A DNA stretch of 60,000 nt. Origin: Liolophura sinensis. Taxonomy: Eukaryota; Mollusca; Polyplacophora; Chitonida; Chitonidae. Shown in pieces: positions 49,201 to 59,680 of the stretch. The DNA is taken from contig NC_088295.1 of NCBI RefSeq assembly GCF_032854445.1, positions 17,783,385 to 17,843,384 on the forward strand, in the 5' to 3' direction. The notes below the pieces were generated by a model, which was given only the letters and a program-made list of their open reading frames with translations, had not been told where the DNA came from and ran no database searches. Position numbers and translations under genes: made by a program. Within the stretch, counting starts at the first letter, position 1. The number at the start of each line of letters is the position of its first letter.

Positions 49201-52200
49201 CATGTTGGCTTGATTGAGAAATTAAAGACTCTGTTGTACAATGTTCAACATTCAAGATTAAATTGGTGTGTGTTTCTGCAGATTTACTAAACGAGATTTA
49301 TGTATGTATGTCATAGGAGTATAAAATACTACTCTAATTCTTCAACCTTTTTGCATGTTTGCAGGATGTTTATTTCAGCACATTCTGAAGGCATTATTCT
49401 GTGTGGACTGCTAAAACTATAATTTTTTTGAAGCCCAGAAAATGGCCAATCCCACTAATGTAGTTTTGTCTCCAAAATCAAATTGAAAATGTGCATAAAT
49501 TGCACTGAAGTTGCTCTTTTATGTGCAAAAAGGTTGAGGAATTAGGGTCGTATACAACAAATAAAACGAAAAAAGTGAGTTTGGCACAAACAGGAATTCA
49601 TGAACGATAATATGCTGCAAATATCAGGTAAAAAGTAGCTCTATTGGAATTTTCCTTACTTTCAGTTGGCTGCTTTAGCAACTAGAAGTGTACACACAAC
49701 ATTCCTACGACATATCTTACTCACTGTGATTGGTTCATCCCACAACTTCCTCTCCAGCAGATCATACACTTTCTCTACTTTCTCATCCTTACATACAGAA
49801 TGGATCCCTGTACGCATAAATTACATTAGTGAACAGACATGGAAAAATGAAAAAAAAAAAAAACAAACATTGGAGATACAAAATGCAGCAACCGTGATTT
49901 GAATTGACATCTAAATCTGATAGCAATGAATAAATCTGCTGAAGGCAAAGAAAACACTACAATCAAACATATATCTGACAAAATGTCTTTCACATGATAT
50001 ATGGATCAAGTTTAATAAAACCTAAATGGACTTTATCATCTGCTTCCTGCACTCACCCTGTCACCACTTGCAAAATGCAGACAGAAATTGTGACCACCCT
50101 GAGTGAATATGTACCACTATGTGTCTCAAAGAAACTGTACATACATACTTATTAAAGAGAAGGAGGAGTTTTACTGCCAGGTGCCTATACTTTCACACTG
50201 GGGACATTCTCAGTAACTCCAGCACTTCCTCCACCACTGCCTAGATGTGTGTAATATATTATGTGTCTCTATTAACAAAGTGTACACATTACCTAAGAGA
50301 ATGAGAAGTTTTGCAGCCAAGTCCCTGTATTTCCACACTGGGGACACCCTCAGTAACTCAAGGACTTTCTCCACCACTGCCTACATTGTGTATAATTATG
50401 TCTCTCTATTAACAAAGTGTACCTAAGAGAATGAGAAGCTTTGCTGCCAAGTCCCTGTACTTCCACACTGGGGACACCCTCAGTAACTCCAGCTCTTCCT
50501 CCACCACTGCCTAGATGTGTGTAATATATTATGTGTCTCTATTAACAGAGTGTACACATTACCTAAGAGAATGAGAAGTTTTGCTGCCAAGTCCCTGTAT
50601 TTCCACACGGGGGACACCCTCAGTAACTCCAGCACTTCCTGCATGATTGCCTGGATGTGTGTAATACATTATGTGTCTCTATTAACAAAGTGTACACATC
50701 ACCTAAGAGAATGAGAAGTTTTGCTGCCAAGTCCCTGTATTTCCACACTGGGGACACCCTCAGTAACTCAAGGACTTTCTCCACCACTGCCTACATTGTG
50801 TATAATTATGTCTCTCTATTAACAAAGTGTACACATTACCTAAGAGAATGAGAAGTTTTGCTGCCAGGTGCCTATACTTCCACACTGGGGACACCCTCAG
50901 TAACTCCAGCACTTCCTCCACCACTGCCTAGATGTGTGTAATATATTATGTGTCTCTATTAACAGAGTGTACACATTACCTAAGAGAATGAGAAGTTTTG
51001 CTGCCAAGTCCCTGTATTTCCACACTGGGGACACCCTCAGTAACTCCAGCTCTTCCTGCATGATTGCCTAGATGTGTGTAATATATTAATTGTCTATTAA
51101 CAGAGTGTACACATTACCTAAGAGAATGAGAAGTTTTGCTGCCAAGTCCCTGTATTTAAACACTGGGGACACCCTCAGTAACTCCAGCACTTCCTCCACC
51201 ACTGCCTAGATGTGTGTAATATATTATGTGTCTCTATTAACAGAGTGTACACATTACCTAAGAGAATGAGAAGTTTTGCTGCCAAGTCCCTGTATTTAAA
51301 CACTGGGGACACCCTCAGTAACTCCAGCACTTCCTCCACCACTGCCTAGATGTGTGTAATATATTATGTGACTCTATTAACAGAGTGTACACATTACCTA
51401 AGAGAATGAGAAGTTTTGCTGCCAAGTCCCTGTATTTCCACACGGGGGACACCCTCAGTAACTCCAGCACTTCCTCTACCACCTCCCAGTCCGTACAATT
51501 CATCTGCTTGATCAAAATCTCTATAGCCTGTCAACAAGGGGAAATACAAGTACTGAGAATGTGGAGCCTGTCAACAAGGGGAAATACAAGTACTGAGAAT
51601 GTGGAGCCTGTCAACAAGGGGAAATACAAGTACTGAGAATGTGGAGCCTGTCAACAAGGGGAAATACAAGTACTGAGAATGTGGAGCCTGTCAACAAGGG
51701 GAAATGAATTGAAAATGTGAAGAAATTATAGTGATTTTCACTGACCAACCACTCTGCTTTAAGAGACAAACAAACTTTCCCCACCCTTCCCTTTGTGTTA
51801 CAGGGTTCGTACAGGTATATGAAAATGTAATTCAAGGAGTTTTCCAGGAATTTTTTGTAATTTTCAAGGCTAGTTTAAACATACGATGGACCAAATTATA
51901 GACTATATTTTAAGTCTGAATTATAGACGATTTAATTTGCCTGCATGTATATTGAATAGTACACTTGCTTTTGCAAGAAATATCTGCCCTTCACCTCTGT
52001 AATGCGACACATTCTTTAACCCGGCCTTGGCTCAGTACAAAAAAATGAACGCCATATATCATTATGCAGGGCTTCCTCTGGGTCAGTATTTTTTTTTTTA
52101 GCCAGTCACTTTAGCCACTCATCAGATTTTGTAGTAAATACTATTTTTCTTTAGCCATGCTTCCTTAGCTGCCATGACTCTTGTAGGTCTCCTGTAATTC

Positions 52201-55200
52201 GTTATCTGCCTTGGTGTAGCTGCTAGAATCAGACTGGTCTCTTCCAGCTATATCTGGAGCTTATCAAACATTACATTTAGAGCAACTGCCCTCAAATAAT
52301 GGACCAATGCTTGGCAGCATGTTTTTGTTTTTTGAAAAACAATCAATCCTTTTTTCAACCTATCTGTAACATCCCAGTAAAATGTAATATCCTCTAGCAG
52401 AAAAATTAATTAATTAATTTTAGTTACGAAATTAATTTAGTTACGAAATTAATTTATAAATTAAGTTTATTTAAATGCAACATTATGATCAGTACATTGG
52501 AGTAACACAGTCTGACAGGAGAAAACCAGAGGGCATACACATTTATATAACGGCACATATTCTGAAACATTTAATTTACTTCAAATCCCCCCCAAAAATT
52601 TATTAAGTCGAAAAGTTAAAATTTTTCATGGGAGGTAACCTCATTTACAGATGTAACTCTACCCTGATTTATTTCCCCTGGTAATTTTTCTTTGTTTTTT
52701 CACAATTGGCGATGAAAGGCATCCCCCAAAATGCCATGATCCTTATTCGTTATTTAACAAAAAAGATTTCAAGCATTATTTAATGTAAGTCAACTTGCAA
52801 CAATGCTGAATCCCCTTTGTAGATTTCTGTCAAGTAATTGCCATACAACTGTGTTGTTGTTTCCCCGAGATGAAGCCATTTGAAATGAAAGTGGATTACT
52901 TTCAAAAGAAAAATTGCGAAAATCTGCTAAAAACCCCAGAAAATTCTCATGGTGATTTTGTATAACTTTAGTATTTTTTCTTCAGTAAATAAAATTGTTG
53001 CCAAAAACATTCGCATTTTTTCAAATTTTGTCACCATTTCAAAAAATTGTTCTTAATTTGCGACAATGGCGAGTGCCAGCGGAAGCCCTGATTATGGGAG
53101 AATTATCAGCAAGCTCCCGATATACAACAGACAATATTTAAGTTCGGGACAAACTAAGATTTTCAAGGAGTTTCCAGGAGTATTTGTCTTTTTTAAGGAC
53201 TCTCAAGTATTTGAAAATGAAATTTTATTTTTCAAGCATTTTCAAGGAGTTTCAATGACTGTGCGCACCCTGTGTTAGACTTGAACAAAAGGGAGACAAT
53301 TTATATACGACTTTCCGATGCATTTCACCTGACAACAAATGGTGATGAATAAGGTCTGCTGCTGTACCTAAGCCATGTGAGATATATTTCATACCTTTAG
53401 CTTTATAACATTAGTACCCTAGCTTTGTGACGTGTATTTGTACATTAGCGTTGTGATCTGTATTTATACCATAGCTTTGTGAGGTGTATTTGTACCTTAG
53501 CTTTGCGATGTGTATTTGTACCTGAGCTTTGTGGTCTGTTTTTGTACCTAAGCTTTGTATGTGTATTTGTACCATAGCACTGTGATGTGTATTTGTACCT
53601 TAGCTTTGTGAGGTGTATTTGTACCTTAGCTTTGTGAGGTGTATTTGTACCTTAGCTTTGTGATGTGTATTTATACCTTAGCTTTGTGATGTGTTTGTAC
53701 ACCTTAACTTTATCATGTGTATTTGTACCTTAGGGTTGTGATGTGTGTTTGTACCTTAGCTTTGAGGTGTACCTTAGCTTTGTGAGGTGTATATGTACTT
53801 TAACCTTGTGATGTGTTTGTGTACCTTAGCTTTATGATGTGTGTCATAGTCTTGATGTAGTGCAGACTTCAGTCGAGCCTTGGCATATTTATCAGCCACA
53901 CACATTTTCCCCAACAGAATGGCAGCATCAAAGGCTATCTCATCTGGGTCTGGATTTCTGCAGAAATGACTCAATACCTTGACCAATTCAGGGAATGACA
54001 CTGTACTCTGAAATTAAACACAGCTACATGAGAGCAATCATGAAATAATTACTTTAAGAACAGAAACATAATGTGATGTAAATCTAAAATGTTACTTTTT
54101 TTTGAAGATAAAAAAGACACGTTGCGTAAAAAGTGAAGTAGACAACAGGCTAAACCAAGCAAAAAGAACAAAGGATTTGACTCACCATACACAATGTGGC
54201 AAGAGCAAAGTCAGAGACTCACCTTACACAATGGGATAAGAGTGACTGATGTGACTTATCCTGTACAATGTGGCAAGAGTGAAGGATGTGACTCACATTG
54301 CACAATGTGGTACGAGTGAAGGACGTGACTCATCTGGCACACTGTGCTCAGAGAGAAGGATGTGACTTCTCCTAAACAGTGTGGTAAGAGGGAAGGATGA
54401 GACTCACCCTACACAATGTGGCAAGAATGAAGGATGTGACTCGCCCTGTACAATGTGACAAGAGTGAAGGATGTGTCTCACCGTGTACAATGTTACAAGA
54501 GTGAAGGATGTGTCTCACACTGTACAATGTTACAAGAGTGAAGGATGTGTCTCACACTGTACAGTGTAACAAGGGTGAATGATATGACTTATCCTGCACA
54601 ATGTGGTAAGAGAGAAGGATTTGACTCACCCTGTACAATGTTACAAGAGTGAAGGATGTGACTCACCCTGTACAATGTAACAAGAGTAAAGGACGTGACT
54701 CGCCCTGTACAATGTGACAAGAGTGAAGGATGTGTCTCACCATGTACAATGTAACAAGAGTGAAGGATGTGACTTATCCTGCACAATGAGGTAAGAGTGA
54801 AGGATGTGACTCACCCTGCACAATGAGGTAAGAGTGAAGGATGTGACTTATCCTGCACAATGAGGTAAGAGTGAAGGATGTGACTTATCCTGCACAATGA
54901 GGTAAGAGTAAAGGATGTGACTTATCCTGCACAATGAAGTAAGAGTGAAGGATGTGACTTATCCTGCACAATGAGGTAAGAGTAAAAAATGTGACTTATC
55001 CTGCACAATGAGGTAAGAGTGAAGGATGTGACTTATCCTGCACAGTTAGGTGTGACTCACCCTATACAATATAATACTGGCGACGGATGTGACTCACACC
55101 TCACAATGTTGTAAAATTGAAGACTGAGATTCATCCTGCACAATGATATTAGTGAAGGATGTGACTCACCCTACATAACGCAGTAAGAGTGAAGGATGTG

Positions 55201-58200
55201 ACTCACCCTACACAATGCAGTAAGAGTGAAGGATGTGACTCACCCTACAGAACGCAGCAAGAGTGAAGGATGTGACTCACCCTACACAATGCAGTAAGAA
55301 TGAAGGATGTGACTCACCCTACAAAATGCAGTAAGAGTAAAAGATGTGACTAATCTTACACAATGTCATCAAGCCGATGGATATGACTCACTTTACATAA
55401 TGCTGTCAAACTGATGGATGCGACTCACCTTATCCACATATTGCAAGTTTTTGCCCTCAGCCATGGTGTTGATGAGATCAGAGCGAATATCTGAGTTCCC
55501 AATCACCAGAAACTGTAGAATAACCTCCATGACATCATCATCCCAACAACCTGTAAGCAATGTACATATCTAAAATTGCCTGTAAATCATCCAAAGATTT
55601 GGCTTGATTCTGACTCATTCATATACCTTATATATGCCTTAAGGTGTTTTGCTGTTTGATTAATTTCTCATCTTTATTTTCTTCTGAAAGTGCATTTTAA
55701 CATACCAATATTCTAGTATAGGGGAAATACAGTATAAACCAGTGTTCAAGGTTTTCACATGAAAAGTTTAAAACTCTACTTGACGAACATGATACTTGGG
55801 AACATACATGTAGTGCGCATAATATGAATTGAACTTACAGAGTATATTTATTGATTCTTTCTTTCAAGTACCTATATCCAAAGATTAAAATATCTATATT
55901 TCACTTTTTTATTACTTTTGAAGGTAAAACAATCTACAGACGCCAGTGATGGCAATTGGAAACATTTATCAAGTTGATGACAGTGTGGTGAAAAAATATT
56001 AACAAAAAAGTCAACTATACCAATAAGAACTAGAGACTTTGCAGCCTCGTATTGTACACGTTTCTCTTCATCTTTATGGATTCTCTCTTTGAGCGCAAAA
56101 AACACCATGGCATCAGAACATTTGAGTAGTCCAAGATGCTGTGAAAAGTAAATAAAACACAAACTCTGATATAACATAATGTGATGCCATCAAGGCCCTG
56201 ATCGACAAAACAATTTCAAACTGATTGTGACTAACATATGCCATAGTTTTTGCCACAGATTACAACCACCATAGATTACAATTTTTTGTTGACATTTTCT
56301 AAGCATAGGATTAATTATGCTCAATAATGAACAAACAGCAACGTACCCTTAGTCTTCTAAAATTTGGGACAGATATTATTAGTGTTGAAAGTACAATATT
56401 ACATTTCTTTACCAGCGTTTTGGAAAAGTAAAGATATGAGTATGTTGTTCATTAGATGGCCTAACTATGTAAGGAAAAATAAACTCAATTTACATATATA
56501 TAGGCTTAAATGAGCAGACCTGGCGTCACAAAAATTACAAGAAATTGGGTACACCAATATTGCTTAAGATTTGAAGGACATGAAAAGCCTAACGCAAATT
56601 GTATGTTCCACAGAGCAGACAGAATTAAAGCTTATCTTCGAAAACATGTAACAACAGGAAGACTGGTAGAAAGGCTACTGAAGAGCTTGCCTGTAGGAGA
56701 CACATGAAATACCACCTTTAACATTTAGTTCGACCAAGCCATGAGTTTTGTGATGTACATTAATTAACATCACCTTCATGTTATTGTGCTTACATGTATG
56801 CAAAACTAGAACTCAAAACATTGAATACACAGGACACTAAGAGATGAAGTTCGTAATTTTTGGTAATCAATATATCAACGACCAAGAAAGAATCATCACC
56901 CTCATATAACCGAGCTTTGCTTGCATGCAAAACCTGCGCTCAATACACGCAGTACTGTCTGAGATACCACCATTAACATTTACAATGGTTTCACTGTTCT
57001 GACACTGACGCCAAGAAAGTGCACTACACCTAAAAACAGCTTAAAACTTCTTTCCTCTTTTATAAGAACACATAATTACCTTTGCTGCATCTATTCTCTC
57101 CTCTACTCTCTCTGATACCAGGTTTATATGCACAAGAGTCTGAAAAGAAATAAAAATGTAAAAATTAGAATTTTGACTGCTAAATATAAATGACTTATAA
57201 ACACAATAAATGTTACTAGATGCAAGTACTACAGTTTGAAATAATTATTCCTTAGAAAAGGTCAAACAACTTTTGAGTTACCTTGACTCTTTCCCACTTC
57301 ATGCCAGAGTGGTCCATCCCACTGCCTTTGGGCTTCAAAAGGGTCCATTTGTTAGCTGAAAAAAGGAGGTAGATTTGTCAAATTTTAACAGTAAATAAAG
57401 ACAAAATAAATAATAATAAAATGAAAACATACATTGAGACTTATTATTTAGCCATATTATAATGATTAAAGCCAATAACCCATCCCATGGAAGGCCACCT
57501 GAAATCATAGTGAGATACACGTGAGCTAAGCTGGAAACTTTACCTGGGCCAAATCTATAAAGAGATGAAAGAGAGACAACTTTTCAGAACACATTACAAA
57601 AAAAAAAAAACATAAAAAAAATCACAGGGAACAAAAAGCTCTTACGTCCTTTCAGTTTTGCTACTGCCTTTGCCACAGCAAAATGAGACTTGATCTTCCG
57701 TCTGTCAACAAATAAAATGGCACATTAATCAATGAAGTTCTTAACAAATAAGTTAAACAACATCAAGCAATAAAAAAGTGTAAATTTGCAATTTGTAAAT
57801 GATCCCAATGCGCGTCAGTTCCTCTTAAAATTAAATAATGTTCTCTTTAACACACAAGTTTACTTTCATGTACAGAAGAAAACTGAATGTTTTACGTCTT
57901 TGCGTGCACATGTAATCAGGGATTGAGATAGACGTCTATTTTAATCCCAGATGTAACACAGGAAAAGCGTTTAAAAAGCATTTAGATAGAGAAACAAACA
58001 GTCATACTGAAAACGCCCAAAAAAAGAAATGTGAACAAATGGTTGCATGCAATGACATGCAAACAAAGGGAAAAAAGTATAACATATTTAGTCACCTTTT
58101 CTTTTTGTAGTGTGTACCTGTTTAAGAAAACACAATGGCCTGTCCCTTTAATTATAAGTGATACAAGTTACTAGTAACTTAGATGTACACTTACTGCAGT

Positions 58201-59680
58201 GAGGCAATGTATGTATATCTTTATCAGCAATTTTACCTTGCAGAAAGAAGACTGAGGGCATCCAGATCACCTACGACAGATGCACTGCCACCATTATGGT
58301 TGGAGGAAACTGAGCAGAGCCCAGAAAAACTCAAAACCATCTGCAGGCTGCTGGAAGACCTTCCCACATACGGCCGGAGAGGAAGCCAGCATGAGCTGAA
58401 CTTTAACTCACAGTGACCACATTCGTGAGAGGCTTCTGGGTTGTTACACTGCACTAGCGCGCTAACCAAATGAGCCATGGACCCCCCCCCCCCCACGCTG
58501 TTTTATAATAGCCTGACCAACTCCTGTTAACACATGACCAGGTAATGTGATTTTTAACAGTTATAAGAGACAACAAAAATCATGCTAGTGACAGAACATA
58601 CTTGGTGTGACTATTGAGTAAACACATGAAGTATAATCATGCACATGTAGTGTGTGAATGCATCCATACACCACACTACAATACATCAGCCTTCAACACT
58701 GCATAAAAATCTACTGCATTGTAGCACTCCACTACCAGGAAGAAATGCAGGTGGAACATGCAGAGAAAATGTCAACTACCATGAAGCAAATATCACTGAT
58801 GCACTACTCCACATCACCATACAAGACAGATTTCAGCGTAGATCGTGCACTATGGAAATTGTCACAAGGCACTAAACCACCACATATAGAACAGAATGAT
58901 CCACAGGTACATTGGAACTATACACAAGCAACATGTATATGTACTCTATATACAGCTATACAACACACAAGATACACTGTCAAGCCATGCATCACTAATG
59001 TAATAGCAGTATGAAAGATTTCTAGATCTGCAGGCACTACAAGAGTAAATTTACCTTCGCAACTTAGAGAGTTCCATTGGTGAGAGAGATTTGGCACTAG
59101 AAAGTGCCCTGAAATTGTAAATATCATGGTAAAATGTAATACTCTCTTAAACTAAAAAATACTTAATACAAAAACAAACTACGTGTCAAAAAACAACCAG
59201 TCTGAGGATGGATCAAGGGGGATAACTCATAATGTGGACAAAATTCTACTACAAAGTAATGCTATTGAAGATCTTGCTGCGCTATGTTGGATACACAACT
59301 TAACTGAATTTTAAATCATGCCAAAATAATTCTCCCCTCCTCCCCTCCCCATGCTTCCTTGCAGGCTTTTGAATATGTCCATATTGAATATACTACTATT
59401 ATTGTGGGCAAACACTGGGTGAGACTTACGAATCTTTAGATCCACATGTCCTGGCGGAAGCCGTGACTGTGCATGTGCCATCACTCTCCAGTAATTTACG
59501 AAGACGTTTTTCTGTTGCACTAGGACCACCCAGGCTTCCTCTGGAAGATTCCCGATACAAACTGAATTTTGTTTCCTCATATAAGTTATGTTGATCTACG
59601 ATTCTCTGCGCAGGTTTCCTCTTGTCATCTGTCACGTCACAGTAATAGCTGGAGAGGCGAGGAAACTCCAGCTCATGGTT
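46255..59680 (-). CDS. HEATR4: HEAT-repeat protein resembling HEATR4; 5' end outside window
   Basis: Fourteen exons (59680 down to 47060) join without a phase conflict to 478 codons. A tentative last exon adds 12 residues and a stop. The protein starts with a low-complexity N-terminal region (HELEFPRLSSYY, SLSPMELSKLRR, AKAVAKLKGPNKW). From ~155 it is helical HEAT-type repeats (ERVEERIDAAKHLGLLK, EIAFDAAILLGKMC, WKYRDLAAKLLILLG, EVRLSVAKTITAL, ENIRAQAVISLGTLGM, EYVRIMIVRTFNTL). The order of blocks follows my memory of vertebrate HEATR4, including the SPVWKYRDLAAK and LGTLGMKSEKI regions; an alignment is needed to confirm. HEATR4 has no established biochemical activity. Four introns or junctions carry tandem arrays of splice-site sequence. 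Alternative: another HEAT/armadillo scaffold. Confidence 0.72.
47060..47151 (-). CDS. HEATR4: HEAT gene exon 14
   Basis: Acceptor tcttgcag|; donor GCCAT|GTAAGT, phase 2; IVRTFNTLNWNDKRIIRVLR then EKERSEGVLA. Confidence 0.86.
47218..47455 (-). repeat. SINE family C-like copy in HEAT gene intron
   Basis: Begins 'TTTATTTGATTGGTGTTCAA'. The middle has 'TTGACAAACCTCTTCACAC' and the eroded head is at the right. Confidence 0.5.
47625..47987 (-). repeat. SINE family B, copy 2
   Basis: The minus strand starts GACTGCTTTGGTGGCCTAAT then GGTTAGAGCC, a box A-like tRNA head, with box B-like 'CTGAACCCGGG' further on. It aligns to 31803-32130. Confidence 0.85.
48062..48148 (-). CDS. HEATR4: HEAT gene exon 13
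   Basis: Acceptor aacataag|, with a weak pyrimidine tract; donor ATG|GTGAGC; GTLGMKSEKIIRQLLEMIEL then DSSEYVRIM. Confidence 0.86.
48429..48480 (-). CDS. HEATR4: HEAT gene exon 12
   Basis: Acceptor atttatag|; donor CTG|GTAGGT; RLEDTDENIRAQAVISL. Confidence 0.85.
48719..48792 (-). CDS. HEATR4: HEAT gene exon 11
   Basis: Acceptor ttctgcag|; donor GAACA|GTAAGT; EVRLSVAKTITALNMFPKAS. Confidence 0.88.
49725..49807 (-). CDS. HEATR4: HEAT gene exon 10
   Basis: Acceptor gcgtacag|; donor ACA|GTGAGT; GIHSVCKDEKVEKVYDLLER then KLWDEPIT. Starts in phase 1, matching exon 9 and every 88-nt copy. Confidence 0.88.
50153..51345 (-). repeat. Nine truncated copies of HEAT exon 9, each with its own splice sites
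   Basis: Exon-like parts at 51258-51345, 51118-51205, 50980-51067, 50840-50927, 50703-50790, 50563-50650, 50423-50510 and 50293-50380 are each exactly 88 nt. A decayed ninth is at 50153-50240. Each of the eight starts after AG (mostly 'catctag|GCAGTGG'), reads without stop as A(V/I)(V/M)xE.LELLRVSPV(W/F)KYR, then LAAKLLILL, and ends CTTAG|GT. 88 and 130 are both 1 mod 3, so any one copy could replace exon 9 in frame but two together could not. Spacers are only ~42-52 nt. Confidence 0.9.
51398..51527 (-). CDS. HEATR4: HEAT gene exon 9, full-length parent of the exon array
   Basis: 130 nt, phase 0 to 1. Acceptor ccttgttgacag|; donor CTTAG|GTAATG. AIEILIKQMNCTDWEVVEEV, then LELLRVSPVWKYRDLAAKLL. 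Its last ~80 nt recur nine times downstream; its acceptor recurs four or five times upstream. Confidence 0.9.
51526..51705 (-). repeat. 40-bp tandem array of the exon 9 acceptor
   Basis: Four identical 40-bp units plus one partial. On the coding strand each ends with 'TTTCCCCTTGTTGACAG' plus GC, the first two bases of exon 9. The last unit is the real acceptor. Confidence 0.95.
53393..53845 (-). repeat. ~27-bp tandem array of the exon 8 donor
   Basis: About 17-18 imperfect units; the coding-strand consensus is ACACATCACAAAGCTAAG|GTACAAAT. The real junction CATCATAAAGCTAAG|GTACAC is the first unit, so ~18-20 coding nt of exon 8 belong to the repeat. Confidence 0.9.
53825..54007 (-). CDS. HEATR4: HEAT gene exon 8
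   Basis: Acceptor aatttcag|; donor GCTAAG|GTACAC; STVSFPELVKVLSHFCRNPD, then IAFDAAILLGKMCVADKYAK to HHKAK. The donor and last ~20 coding nt are repeated in the following intron. Confidence 0.88.
54150..55440 (-). repeat. ~37-bp tandem array of the exon 7 donor
   Basis: About 33 units; on the coding strand each contains GTGAGTCACATCCTTCACTC and TTACTGCATTGTGTAGG or close variants. The unit nearest the exon (GTGAGTCGCATCCATCAG) is the real donor, and GCAATATGT...AAG of the exon end matches GCATTATGT..AAA of the next unit. In many units GTGAGTC has become ATAAGTC. Confidence 0.88.
55429..55550 (-). CDS. HEATR4: HEAT gene exon 7
   Basis: Acceptor gcttacag|; donor AAG|GTGAGT; CWDDDVMEVILQFLVIGNSD then NTMAEGKNLQYVDK. 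The donor is the seed of a ~37-bp tandem array in the following intron. Confidence 0.87.
56021..56138 (-). CDS. HEATR4: HEAT gene exon 6
   Basis: Acceptor ttttcacag|; donor TATTG|GTATAG; HLGLLKCSDAMVFFALKERI, then KRVQYEAAKSLVLI. Confidence 0.87.
56510..56707 (+). other. Unrecognised 65-codon open frame in a HEAT gene intron
   Basis: The basic C-terminal half (ADRIKAYLRKHVTTGRLVER) looks protein-like, but no family, splice context or repeat partner was seen. Probably chance or a transposon relic. Confidence 0.12.
57080..57139 (-). CDS. HEATR4: HEAT gene exon 5
   Basis: Acceptor cttttcag|; donor AAAG|GTAATT; TLVHINLVSERVEERIDAAK, phase 0 to 0, start of the HEAT array. Confidence 0.85.
57282..57355 (-). 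CDS. HEATR4: HEAT gene exon 4
   Basis: Acceptor ttttttcag|; donor CAAG|GTAACT; PNKWTLLKPKGSGMDH then KWERVK. Confidence 0.82.
57646..57701 (-). CDS. HEATR4: HEAT gene exon 3
   Basis: Acceptor gttgacag|; donor GGAC|GTAAGA; RKIKSHFAVAKAVAKLKG. Confidence 0.8.
58285..58495 (-). repeat. SINE family A, minus-strand copy without tail
   Basis: The reverse strand reads GGTCCATGGCTCATTTGGTTA, then AGCGCGCTAGTGCAGTG; the body carries 'AGCTCATGCTGGCTTCCTC'. The head end is fused to a 14-base C run at 58482-58495. Confidence 0.85.
59055..59108 (-). CDS. HEATR4: HEAT gene exon 2
   Basis: Acceptor atttcag|; donor GAAG|GTAAAT; ALSSAKSLSPMELSKLR, phase 2 to 2. Confidence 0.8.
59430..59680 (-). CDS. HEATR4: HEAT gene exon (window exon 1)
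   Basis: Acceptor tgcgcacag|; donor GATTC|GTAAGT. 83 codons (NHELEFPRLSSYYCDVTDD...). Upstream exons lie beyond the window. Confidence 0.8.

Noticed and set aside
50517-50851. Plus-strand repeated ORFs (RMRSFAAKSLYFHTGDTLSN)
   Set aside because: They are the antisense of the HEAT exon copies. The minus strand has splice sites and HEAT-like sequence continuing in flanking exons.
54589-54786. Repeated-peptide ORF (HSCYIVHGE type)
   Set aside because: It lies wholly within the exon 7 donor array and is a repeat artefact.
54150-55440. CRISPR array
   Set aside because: Units are contiguous tandem copies with no unique spacers, in a eukaryotic intron.
57545-57571. An 11-nt micro-exon (tttatag|ATTTGGCCCAG|GTAAAG) between HEAT exons 3 and 4
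   Set aside because: Including it puts exon 4 in a frame that stops after six codons. Skipping it gives a continuous frame with PNKW.
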